NCBI GenBank assembly: GCA_903821905.1
Contig: CAIJMQ010000062.1
Location: 1 to 20,012 of the forward strand
DNA from: an uncultured bacterium
Lineage (GTDB): Bacteria > CAIJMQ01
Direction: 5' to 3'
DNA length: 20,012 bases
Shown: piece after piece, positions 7,879 to 13,985 of the stretch
How the letters are laid out: each line of letters opens with the position of its first letter
How positions within the stretch are numbered: position 1 is the stretch's first letter
Position numbers and translations under genes: made by a program
Notes under the pieces: generated by a model
What the model saw: the letters and a program-made list of their open reading frames with translations, nothing else
The model's database searches: none
Told to the model about the DNA's origin: nothing

Positions 7879-9905
7879 TGCTGTTCTTCTTCTCCCAGAT
7901 TCTTTAACATTTTTTCAATTAAGAAAATTGCGGCAACAGACCAACATTGAGCAGGTGCACCTTTAGGGATATTTGGGTCTTCCCCGTCATATATTTCCGG
8001 TACAGAAGACATCTTGCCTTGCATAAACCCGTTTCTAAATATAAAAACCAATTCTTCCAATTCAATGATAAGTTTGTCTTTATTTGTTGAATAGATTTTT
8101 GCCGCTACTTTTGCCATTGATAAAAGCAGCCATACCCATACTGTCCCCTCATGATATGCAAGGTCTCGCATTCTTTGATTACCCATGTATTTTTTTCTAA
8201 ATAGATTGCTTTCAGGAGCTATAGTTCTTAATCCATAAGGAGTAAGCAGTTTCTTTTTGGCAATTTCGTAGCCTATGCTCATTTTTTCCTTGGAAGTTAT
8301 ATCAAAAGGAAGCGAAAAGGCAATTAAGTAGTTTGGTCTGAGCTCCATTTTAGGTTTTCCATTTTCAATCCGGTCGGCGAAACTATTATCTATGAAGAAA
8401 GCATTCATAGATTTCTTTACTTTTTTTACAAGAGTTTCTAATTCTGACAAAGAAATCTTGTTCCCATCAAACTTTATTTCTTTGATATTTTCTTCTTTGG
8501 CAAAGTTAGTAAAAGACAGAAGCAGGTTATACCAGAGTGCGTTTATCTCAACGGGTTTTCCATATCTAGGAGTTACAGGTTCTCCGTGCACTTTTGCATC
8601 CATCCATGTCAATGCAAACCCTGTGTCAGGATGGATAGTAATCAGTCCGTCGTGTCTATCAATATGAGAAGGTAGGGATGCGTTGAATAGGTAGTTTGCC
8701 AAAATTTGATAAACAGTATCAAGCATGTTCTTCTTTGTTTGTGAATCAAATTCATTCCAAAATTCTATTACCCTTATTCCAAACCATAAGGATGCATCTA
8801 TAGTGTCGTAGTTTTCTCCTGCGTTTCCTTCACCGAAAGTATTCGGAATAATTCCGTCCTTCATATTGTTGCTGTATTTCTTTAGTATCTTGCAGGCGAG
8901 TTCATTCCCGCCTTCAATAAATTTAAGTGCCTCAAGCGAAATCATTGTGTCTCTTCCCCATGCGGAGAACCACGGAAATCCTGCGATGAGATCGTCCCCG
9001 ACTACGAATTCTTTCATGGCAATTTCCAGGATTTTTAGATATTCTTTGAATGCAAACATTCTCTTGCCTTCTTTAGAAATATTCAGGAGAATTTTTTCGG
9101 GTTCATTCTTGAATACGAACGGATGCCGTATAGGTAGGGGATGGTTTTTATATTTAGCTGTAGTTTCAATAATCAATCGTTCAAAGTTTTCCTGTGGACT
9201 ATCTGCAAAGAGGAGAATTTCTTCTTCTCCTGCTTGCAACATGCAGGTTACTTTAAAAGGAGATATTAAATCTTCAATTCCTTCATAACCACGAATCATT
9301 TCGGTAGGATAAAGAACATTCCTATATATAAGTGGTTCAGATTCAATATTATCTTTAAGACTGTACATATATGCTTCTATTCCTCTACTGGCAAATTTTG
9401 CGGTTTTTTCTGATAGCTCACACCTATATTCTCCTTTATCCCAAAGATTCGGCCCATTTACTACATGATGATTTCTAAAGGTGAATTTTGGTCTTAATAC
9501 AAGCTTGAAAGGTATTTCACCCAAATTGATGTATTTAACCAAGACCACATTTTTAGTAGGGTGGAGTTGAATTATTTTCATGATTAGTAACTGATTGGAT
9601 GGCGGATTGGTAGAATATAGAAAAGACGGATAAGGACGAAGAAAATATTCAACCATATGTTTATATCCTTGAGGATATACGGTATTATGATAGTTGTTGG
9701 CATCCAGGAAGAAACTTGTTCCATCTTCTAGGTGTATATTTTCTTCTATGGAAGAGACCAAATGTGTTCTTTTTAAGCTTGAATCTGAAGCAATTAGAAG
9801 GCCATGATATTTACGGTGGTTTAAAAGATTAGCAGAACCTAAGGCATATCCGCCTTGGGAATTTGTTAGTATCCATTCATACGGAGAGAATTCGAAGTTT
9901 TCCAT
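7875..9905 (-). CDS. Glycogen debranching enzyme (amylo-alpha-1,6-glucosidase, GH133 type)
   Basis: 676 aa, usual size for the archaeal/bacterial-type debranching enzyme. The N-terminal beta-domain opens with EWILTNSQGGYALGSA and RKYHGLL (residues 11-36), both hallmarks of the family. The C-terminal (alpha/alpha)6 barrel carries GFPWFSAWGRDT (Asp near 319), YDTIDASLWF, TWMDAKV and YHEGTVWVWLL. It removes alpha-1,6 branch stubs so that phosphorylase and GH57 enzymes can go on degrading. It is the first gene of the leftward operon 9905-2843. The start ATG at 9903-9905 has no clear Shine-Dalgarno. A TATAAT on the minus strand at 9948-9953 gives a short leader of about 35 bases. Confidence 0.93.
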   Translation of the reverse strand: MENFEFSPYEWILTNSQGGYALGSANLLNHRKYHGLLIASDSSLKRTHLVSSIEENIHLEDGTSFFLDANNYHNTVYPQGYKHMVEYFLRPYPSFLYSTNPPSNQLLIMKIIQLHPTKNVVLVKYINLGEIPFKLVLRPKFTFRNHHVVNGPNLWDKGEYRCELSEKTAKFASRGIEAYMYSLKDNIESEPLIYRNVLYPTEMIRGYEGIEDLISPFKVTCMLQAGEEEILLFADSPQENFERLIIETTAKYKNHPLPIRHPFVFKNEPEKILLNISKEGKRMFAFKEYLKILEIAMKEFVVGDDLIAGFPWFSAWGRDTMISLEALKFIEGGNELACKILKKYSNNMKDGIIPNTFGEGNAGENYDTIDASLWFGIRVIEFWNEFDSQTKKNMLDTVYQILANYLFNASLPSHIDRHDGLITIHPDTGFALTWMDAKVHGEPVTPRYGKPVEINALWYNLLLSFTNFAKEENIKEIKFDGNKISLSELETLVKKVKKSMNAFFIDNSFADRIENGKPKMELRPNYLIAFSLPFDITSKEKMSIGYEIAKKKLLTPYGLRTIAPESNLFRKKYMGNQRMRDLAYHEGTVWVWLLLSMAKVAAKIYSTNKDKLIIELEELVFIFRNGFMQGKMSSVPEIYDGEDPNIPKGAPAQCWSVAAIFLIEKMLKNLGEEEQQ

Positions 9906-9947
9906 TTTTATTTTTTTGTGGCAGGCCTATTTACAATATACATAAGC

Positions 9948-9953
9948 ATTATA
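9948..9953 (-). promoter_or_regulatory. Candidate -10 box for the glycogen operon
   Basis: TATAAT on the minus strand, 42 bases from the debranching-enzyme ATG. No good -35 hexamer is present 16-18 bases upstream (best is TATCTT-like), so this may depend on an activator or an alternative factor, or be fortuitous. Confidence 0.4.
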
Positions 9954-10053
9954 CAATACGAATCAAGTAAAAGATAACGTTTTGAATTTGGATTTTATCT
10001 TTATTATCAATAAATGTTAATGGCTAGATTCCCCCTTTTACCGACTTTTTTCT

Positions 10054-10093
10054 ACTTCGACAATTTTCATTGATTGGTTTTGAAAAACGAAGT
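10054..10093. repeat. 40-bp imperfect inverted repeat in the divergent region
   Basis: ACTTCG (10054-10059) pairs with CGAAGT (10088-10093), and inside it TTTTCA (10064-10069) pairs with TGAAAA (10081-10086), leaving an 11-base loop. There is no following T-run in either direction, so it is not a classical terminator. It lies 41 bp upstream of the rightward -35 box, a place suited to an operator, but no known binding site is recognised. Confidence 0.5.
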
Positions 10094-10133
10094 CTTATCT
10101 CAATGCCTGTTAGCGTGTATTTCCCTAGAAACT

Positions 10134-10162
10134 TGGACATGGAATATGGAATAAAGTATAAT
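10134..10162 (+). promoter_or_regulatory. Sigma70-type promoter of the FHA-PilZ gene
   Basis: TGGACA (10134-10139) and a perfect TATAAT (10157-10162) are separated by 17 bp. The predicted transcript starts near 10169, about 70 bases before the ATG at 10238. The arrangement closely mirrors the tRNA-Lys promoter at 11079-11107. Confidence 0.7.
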
Positions 10163-10174
10163 AAATCGCTTTGT

Positions 10175-10212
10175 GTGGCAATAACTTATCGGCCAGACTA
10201 AGTGTATTTTAA
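10175..10212 (+). pseudogene. Degenerate 5' half of tRNA-Lys (tRNA relic)
   Basis: Aligned without gaps to nucleotides 1-38 of the tRNA-Lys at 11121, 27 of 38 bases agree, including 11 of the first 12 and the TTTTAA of the anticodon loop (anticodon TTT kept). Its promoter matches too (TATAATAAA and a GACA-type -35 at 17 bp). The acceptor 3' strand and T arm are absent: similarity stops after the anticodon loop, where the Shine-Dalgarno and start of the FHA-PilZ gene begin. Seen directly in the sequence. That it derives from a duplicated tRNA-Lys is inference. Confidence 0.55.
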
Positions 10213-10237
10213 TTATGTATTTTTAAGAAAGGTTACG

Positions 10238-11035
10238 ATGCAAAATCCGCTAATCAGGTTGTTCAGAGGTAAGGTCAGCGAAAAAGAAAGAAGAACCCGT
10301 ATTTTGGATAAGATAACGCATGGAGAGATAAAAGATATTACAGCACGTCCTGCTATTATTATACACATCAAAGCAGAAGGCGAGTCCCCCGTTTATAATC
10401 TCCCAATTCATAGAGAATTTTTTATAGGGAGAGATCCTAAATTTTTTGTGGGTAAAGATTCAAGGAATCAATTATATTTAGAAGGAGAAGGTGTTTCGGA
10501 TGTTCATGCTAAAATAAGACCTGAAAAAGATAGCTATGTACTTTATGATTTGGCATCAAAAAGCGGCACATATGTGAATTGGGAGAAAAAGTTAAAGCAT
10601 AAATTGGAACATAGGGACAGAATAAGAATAGGGCCCCACATTTTAATGTTTGAATTCATAGAAGAAGGAAAAGGAAGTTTCGATGGAATAGAAAGAAGGA
10701 AAGCTGTCCGGATTAAACCTCTGATAACCATAAAGTTTTTAATGATGTCCCATGATAAACTCAAGGAATACCATGGTATAGTAAAAGATATCAGTATTGA
10801 CGGCGCTAGAATAGAAATTGAGCAAGAAATGCCCGAGGGAAATATCATAGAAGCAGGAATCTCTTCTTCAGAATTGGCATTTGTTGAGTTTATAGCACAG
10901 GTCATTTGGAAAAAGATAAAGAGAGAAGATACCAAAATATTATATGAAATGGGAATCCAATTCTTGAAGATGGACGAAAAAGAGAGGGAAATCCTAAAGA
11001 ATTATCTTTTTAATTCTGCGGGAACTGTCAGTTAG
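10238..11035 (+). CDS. FHA-PilZ domain protein
   Basis: 265 aa from the ATG at 10238, chosen because AAGAAAGG (10225-10232) lies 5 bases upstream; an in-frame GTG at 10202 lies inside the tRNA relic. The FHA domain (about 45-135) binds phosphothreonine and shows IGRD (63-66), VSDVHAKI with His90, and SKSGTYVN. The PilZ domain (about 150-260) has the c-di-GMP-binding RxxxR (Arg154 and Arg158) and DxSxxG (184-189, DISIDG), so nucleotide binding is expected. No signal peptide or membrane segment is seen, so it is a cytosolic adaptor joining Ser/Thr phosphorylation to c-di-GMP signalling. The output partner is unknown. It stands alone between the divergent promoter and the tRNA genes. Confidence 0.88.
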   Translation: MQNPLIRLFRGKVSEKERRTRILDKITHGEIKDITARPAIIIHIKAEGESPVYNLPIHREFFIGRDPKFFVGKDSRNQLYLEGEGVSDVHAKIRPEKDSYVLYDLASKSGTYVNWEKKLKHKLEHRDRIRIGPHILMFEFIEEGKGSFDGIERRKAVRIKPLITIKFLMMSHDKLKEYHGIVKDISIDGARIEIEQEMPEGNIIEAGISSSELAFVEFIAQVIWKKIKREDTKILYEMGIQFLKMDEKEREILKNYLFNSAGTVS

Positions 11036-11078
11036 TAAAAAGAATGACATACGTTCTTTGCAGATTAGATATACCTAT

Positions 11079-11107
11079 TAGACACCATCGGAAAAAAGCA
11101 GTATAAT
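11079..11107 (+). promoter_or_regulatory. Promoter of the tRNA-Lys/tRNA-Glu (and queC) unit
   Basis: TAGACA (11079-11084), 17 bp, then TATAAT (11102-11107). The tRNA-Lys begins 13 bases after the -10, so the primary leader is only about 7 bases. No other promoter is obvious before queC, so read-through to it is plausible. Confidence 0.75.
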
Positions 11108-11120
11108 AAACAACTTTTTT

Positions 11121-11193
11121 GGGGCAATAACTCAGCTGGTAGAGTAACGGCCTTTTAAGCCGTGAGTCGGGAGTTCGAATCTCCCTTGCCCTA
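11121..11193 (+). tRNA. tRNA-Lys (anticodon UUU)
   Basis: 73 nt cloverleaf. The acceptor stem GGGGCAA/TTGCCCT closes with a G1-U72 wobble and discriminator A73. The D stem is ACTC/GAGT, the anticodon stem ACGGC/GCCGT with loop CTTTTAA (TTT at 34-36), and the T stem GGGAG/CTCCC with a standard TTCGAAT loop. CCA is not encoded. It is one base away from the following tRNA and surely co-transcribed with it. Confidence 0.97.
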
Positions 11194-11194
11194 C

Positions 11195-11267
11195 GTCCCC
11201 ATCGTCTAGAGGCCTAGGACACCGGGTTTTCAACCCGGTAACAGGGGTCCGAATCCCCTTGGGGACA
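11195..11267 (+). tRNA. tRNA-Glu (anticodon UUC)
   Basis: 73 nt cloverleaf: acceptor GTCCCCA/TGGGGAC with A73; D stem GTCT/GGAC; anticodon stem CCGGG/CCCGG with loop TTTTCAA (TTC at 34-36); T stem AGGGG/CCCCT. The overall sequence resembles bacterial tRNA-Glu. The T loop reads TCCGAAT, so the near-universal U55 (pseudouridine) is C. All stems are intact, so it is probably functional. CCA is not encoded. Confidence 0.95.
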
Positions 11268-11271
11268 CCCT

Positions 11272-11289
11272 CTTTTAGAATCGTAAAAG
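11272..11289 (+). other. Short AT-rich hairpin between tRNA-Glu and queC
   Basis: CTTTTA and TAAAAG form a 6-bp stem around a 6-base loop, 5 bases after the tRNA end and 9 bases before the queC ATG. It is too weak and lacks a U-tract for a terminator. It might mark a processing point. Confidence 0.25.
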
Positions 11290-11298
11290 TTATATCCT

Positions 11299-11988
11299 AT
11301 GAAAAAAGCAGTTGTATTAACGAGTGGTGGTTTGGATTCAACAACTGTTCTTGCTATAGCTAAAAATAAAGGGTTCAAGCTTTATGCTTTGACTTTTGAT
11401 TATGGGCAAAGACATAGGTATGAATTATCAAGTGCAATAAAAGTTGCGGAATATTTTAGAGTAGTTGAACATAAAATAATAAAGATAGACCTAAAATGTT
11501 TTGGAGGTTCTGCTCTAACTGATAACATAGAAGTTCCTCAGAATAGAAAGATAAAAAAAGGTATCCCTGTAACATATGTTCCGGCGAGAAATACGATATT
11601 TCTTTCTTACGCTTTAGCTTGGGCAGAGGTTTTAAAATCTCGCGATATATTCATAGGAGTCAATGCTATTGACTACAGCGGTTATCCGGATTGCAGGCCT
11701 GAATATATAAAGGCATATCAAAAAATGGCTGACCTTGCTACAAAAATAGGTGTTGAGGGTAGCCCTATCAAAATCAATACTCCTTTAATCAATCTTAGTA
11801 AATCCGAAATTATAAAAAAGGGCATAAAGTTAGGTGTTGATTATTCAATTACTCACAGTTGTTATAATCCTGCAAGAAATGGTTTAGCATGTGGTAAGTG
11901 TGATAGTTGCATCTTAAGGGAAAAAGGATTTAAAAAAGCCGGCATAAAAGACCCTGCAAGATATGTAATTATGTTGAAACAATTTTGA
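11299..11988 (+). CDS. queC: 7-cyano-7-deazaguanine (preQ0) synthase QueC
   Basis: 229 aa, normal length. The enzyme converts 7-carboxy-7-deazaguanine to preQ0 with ATP and ammonia, a step of the queuosine (and other 7-deazaguanine) pathway. The N-terminal PP-loop SGGLDSTT (about 9-16) binds ATP, DYGQRH and the VPARNTIF segment are family signatures, and Cys188, Cys198, Cys201 and Cys204 form the structural zinc site. The start is placed at the only ATG next to the PP-loop; no Shine-Dalgarno is evident. It lies 31 bp after tRNA-Glu and may be read from the tRNA promoter. No queD, queE, queF or tgt is nearby, so the rest of the pathway must be elsewhere. Neither adjacent tRNA is a queuosine substrate (those carry GUN anticodons). 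Confidence 0.95.
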   Translation: MKKAVVLTSGGLDSTTVLAIAKNKGFKLYALTFDYGQRHRYELSSAIKVAEYFRVVEHKIIKIDLKCFGGSALTDNIEVPQNRKIKKGIPVTYVPARNTIFLSYALAWAEVLKSRDIFIGVNAIDYSGYPDCRPEYIKAYQKMADLATKIGVEGSPIKINTPLINLSKSEIIKKGIKLGVDYSITHSCYNPARNGLACGKCDSCILREKGFKKAGIKDPARYVIMLKQF

Positions 11989-12021
11989 AAACACTTTCAA
12001 AAGATGTAAAATGGACTTGGA

Positions 12022-13158
12022 ATGAAAAAGATTAAAAAGGATAGGATGGGAAAAGAGGTAGAGAAACTTCAAAAAAGGATTGCGGAGTTAAAGAAATTAG
12101 AAACCGATTGTAGAAAATCAGAATCTAAATGTAAAAGGTCGGAAGCTGAGTGCAGAAAATCAGAATCTGAATGCAAAAGGTTAGAGAAAGAAAGAGAAAG
12201 ACTTCTACGGATCATTGAAAACACAAAAGCAGCTATATTCATTACCTCCTATGATGGAACAATTATCTATACAAATCCTGCGATGGATGAACTTTTTGGC
12301 TACCAGAAAGGGGAATTACTTGGGGAAAAACCGTCTGCTTTCAGTACCAGTCCCGATCCAGTAAAGTTTATGAAAGACACTATGAGAATTCTTGAAAAAG
12401 AAGGATATTGGGAAGGTGCAGTACCTAATAGAAAAAAAGATGGCACTAAATTTACCACTTATGTAAGAAAATCTGTTTTAAAAGATAATAAGGGGGCAAT
12501 AACAAATTTTCTTATAACTGAAAATGATATTACTGAACATAATCATGTAAAAGATCAACTTAAAGAAAGTTTAAATAAGTTGGAAGACGTGCTGGAAGAA
12601 ACCATCCGTGCGATGGCATTGACGATTGAGAAAAGAGATATATTTACTGCGGGACACCAACGTCGTGTAGCTGAATTAGCTTTTACTATAGCAAAGGCTA
12701 TTAACCTATCTAAAGATAAAGTTAAAGGAGTTTATATGGCAGGGCTTCTTCATGACATCGGGAAAATAAGTATACCTGCTGAACTCCTTATGAAACCTGC
12801 TATATTAAATGAAATTGAGCTTAAACTTATAAGAAATCATCCTCAGACAGCATATGACATATTAAAAGAAATAGAATTCCCTTGGCCTATTGCTACAATT
12901 GCGCTTCAGCATCACGAAAGAATGAATGGTTCCGGATATCCTAATGGTTTGACAAGTAAGAATATTATTCTTGAATCGCGAATTTTAGCTGTTGCTGATG
13001 TTGTTGAGGCGATGTCATCAGCCCGGCCTTACCGCCCGGCTCTTGGAGTAGATAAAGCATTGGAAGAGATTTCCAGCAAGAAAGGTTTGCTTTATGATTC
13101 GGATGTAGTGGATACTTGCGTAAAACTTTTTAAGGAAGGCGGGTTTAAATTTAAGTGA
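12022..13158 (+). CDS. PAS/HD-GYP protein with N-terminal cysteine-heptad coiled coil (c-di-GMP phosphodiesterase)
   Basis: 378 aa, no membrane segment. Residues about 10-65 form a highly charged coiled coil in which cysteines recur exactly every seven residues (30, 37, 44, 51). A PAS sensor domain follows (about 62-175; TNPAMDELFGY, ITEND), then an HD-GYP domain (about 195-370) with HDIGK (His244, Asp245), HH at 297-298 and GSGYP. HD-GYP proteins hydrolyse c-di-GMP with a di- or tri-metal centre, and the metal residues visible here are present, so activity is expected. The cysteine coil plus PAS suggests redox, metal or ligand sensing by a dimer, which is inference. It follows queC by 33 bp with a weak ribosome site. 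With the FHA-PilZ gene 1 kb upstream it makes a possible c-di-GMP circuit. Confidence 0.9.
   Translation: MKKIKKDRMGKEVEKLQKRIAELKKLETDCRKSESKCKRSEAECRKSESECKRLEKERERLLRIIENTKAAIFITSYDGTIIYTNPAMDELFGYQKGELLGEKPSAFSTSPDPVKFMKDTMRILEKEGYWEGAVPNRKKDGTKFTTYVRKSVLKDNKGAITNFLITENDITEHNHVKDQLKESLNKLEDVLEETIRAMALTIEKRDIFTAGHQRRVAELAFTIAKAINLSKDKVKGVYMAGLLHDIGKISIPAELLMKPAILNEIELKLIRNHPQTAYDILKEIEFPWPIATIALQHHERMNGSGYPNGLTSKNIILESRILAVADVVEAMSSARPYRPALGVDKALEEISSKKGLLYDSDVVDTCVKLFKEGGFKFK
12109..12192 (+). repeat. Two tandem 42-bp units encoding Cys-heptads
   Basis: The unit 12109-12150 is repeated at 12151-12192. The first 30 bases differ at only 3 positions, while the last 12 have diverged. Each unit encodes two heptads starting with Cys, so the whole encodes four (Cys at residues 30, 37, 44, 51). 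Confidence 0.8.
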
Positions 13159-13193
13159 AATCTTATCTTTAAAATTTACATTTCATTCCTGAA

Positions 13194-13928
13194 ATGACAA
13201 AACAAGCAATATTTAATTTCGAGAAAAAAGAAAATCCTACTCAGAAAGTTAAGTTTACAAGTGACAAGATAAACAAAAAGAATAGACTTGTTCTTTCCCC
13301 GAGCACTTTGAATATTTTCAGGGATTGTCCACGTTGTTTCTGGTTGCAGATAAATGAAGATATAAAAAGGCCCAGAGGGGCATTTCCCTCGATTGCATCA
13401 GGGTTAGATAGAGTTATAAAAGAATACTTTGATACCTATAGAGAAAAAGGAGACTTACCGCCTTTGCTTAAAGATAAAATCGAAGGTAAGTTAATACCGC
13501 AACTACCAAAGAAATTATATTTTAATGACAATTCTACAAATGCTTCTTTAATGGGTATGCTCGATGAATGTCTAATATTATCTGAAAACAGATATGCTCC
13601 TTTGGATTACAAAACCAGAGGTTCTTTGCCTACCGATACCCATCCAGCATACAAGTTACAGATGGACATGTATACATTGCTGCTTGAAAAAAATGATTAT
13701 AAAACGAATAACTTAGCTTACCTTCTCTATTTTGTTCCTCGTTCAGGGAAACTTCATGAAGGTATTCCCTTTGAAGTAAAAATGATAGAAATAAAAACTT
13801 CTCCCGAAAGAGCCCTTGATTTTTTTCACGAAGCAATAGATTTATTAAAGAAACCAATACCTGATTCTTCACAGAATTGTGAATATTGTAACTGGATTAA
13901 TCAGTTAAATGGAAAAGAGAAAGATTAA
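13194..13928 (+). CDS. PD-(D/E)XK superfamily nuclease with two Cys pairs (Cas4/AddB-nuclease-like)
   Basis: 244 aa. The nuclease core shows GMLDE (Asp124), PLDYKT (Asp138 and Lys140 of the D-x-K motif) and LQMDMY (Gln156, Tyr160), the arrangement of RecB/Cas4-type exonucleases. Cys pairs lie at both ends: CPRC (45-48), within a conserved N-terminal LSPSTLNIFRDCPRCF segment, and CEYC (229-232). Four such cysteines bracket the catalytic core in Cas4 and AddB where they hold a [4Fe-4S] cluster; the spacing here (CxxC plus CxxC) would also suit zinc. No cas genes, repeats or helicase partner are present, so a CRISPR role is unsupported. It probably acts in DNA repair or end processing. No clear Shine-Dalgarno precedes the ATG; it follows the HD-GYP gene by 35 bp. 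Confidence 0.75.
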   Translation: MTKQAIFNFEKKENPTQKVKFTSDKINKKNRLVLSPSTLNIFRDCPRCFWLQINEDIKRPRGAFPSIASGLDRVIKEYFDTYREKGDLPPLLKDKIEGKLIPQLPKKLYFNDNSTNASLMGMLDECLILSENRYAPLDYKTRGSLPTDTHPAYKLQMDMYTLLLEKNDYKTNNLAYLLYFVPRSGKLHEGIPFEVKMIEIKTSPERALDFFHEAIDLLKKPIPDSSQNCEYCNWINQLNGKEKD

Positions 13929-13970
13929 ATTGGTTTTAGAATGTTTATCTAAAAACACAAAGTCAATAAA

Positions 13971-13976
13971 AGGAGG
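13971..13976 (+). promoter_or_regulatory. Strong Shine-Dalgarno of ilvC
   Basis: AGGAGG, 9 bases before the ATG at 13986. It is the best ribosome site of the window and stands out because several neighbours (queC, nuclease, transporter, larE) have none, suggesting ilvC is highly translated. Confidence 0.85.
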
Positions 13977-13985
13977 ATTTATATT

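Larger units (their letters stand above)
9906..10237. other. Divergent intergenic region between glycogen operon and FHA-PilZ gene
   Basis: 332 bp without a convincing protein gene. It contains a -10 box towards the left (9948-9953), a long imperfect palindrome (10054-10093), a sigma70-type promoter towards the right (10134-10162) and a tRNA-Lys-like relic (10175-10212). It is the only long non-coding stretch of the window and the likely control point for both flanking units. Confidence 0.75.

Noticed and set aside
10103-10201. 32-codon open frame (ATG to TAA) directly before the FHA-PilZ gene
   Set aside because: It has no Shine-Dalgarno, contains the predicted promoter and tRNA relic, and the peptide shows no recognisable pattern.
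11042-11064. AAAGAA...TTCTTT inverted repeat after the FHA-PilZ gene as a terminator
   Set aside because: The stem is AT-only apart from two pairs and is not followed by a T-run; it gives no support as an intrinsic terminator.
11121-11267. tRNA pair as an integration site of a mobile element
   Set aside because: No integrase and no copy of a tRNA 3' end nearby; the duplicated part is the 5' half of tRNA-Lys, which is not the usual att pattern.
13020-13042. Repeated CCCGGC in the HD-GYP gene as a possible relative of the larB GC-rich element
   Set aside because: It encodes a conserved part of the HD-GYP domain (ARPYRPAL) and lacks the inverted arms and core of the larB insert.
13194-13928. 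Cas4 of a CRISPR-Cas system
   Set aside because: No repeats, cas1/cas2 or other cas genes are in the window; the Cys layout is also not the usual Cas4 one.
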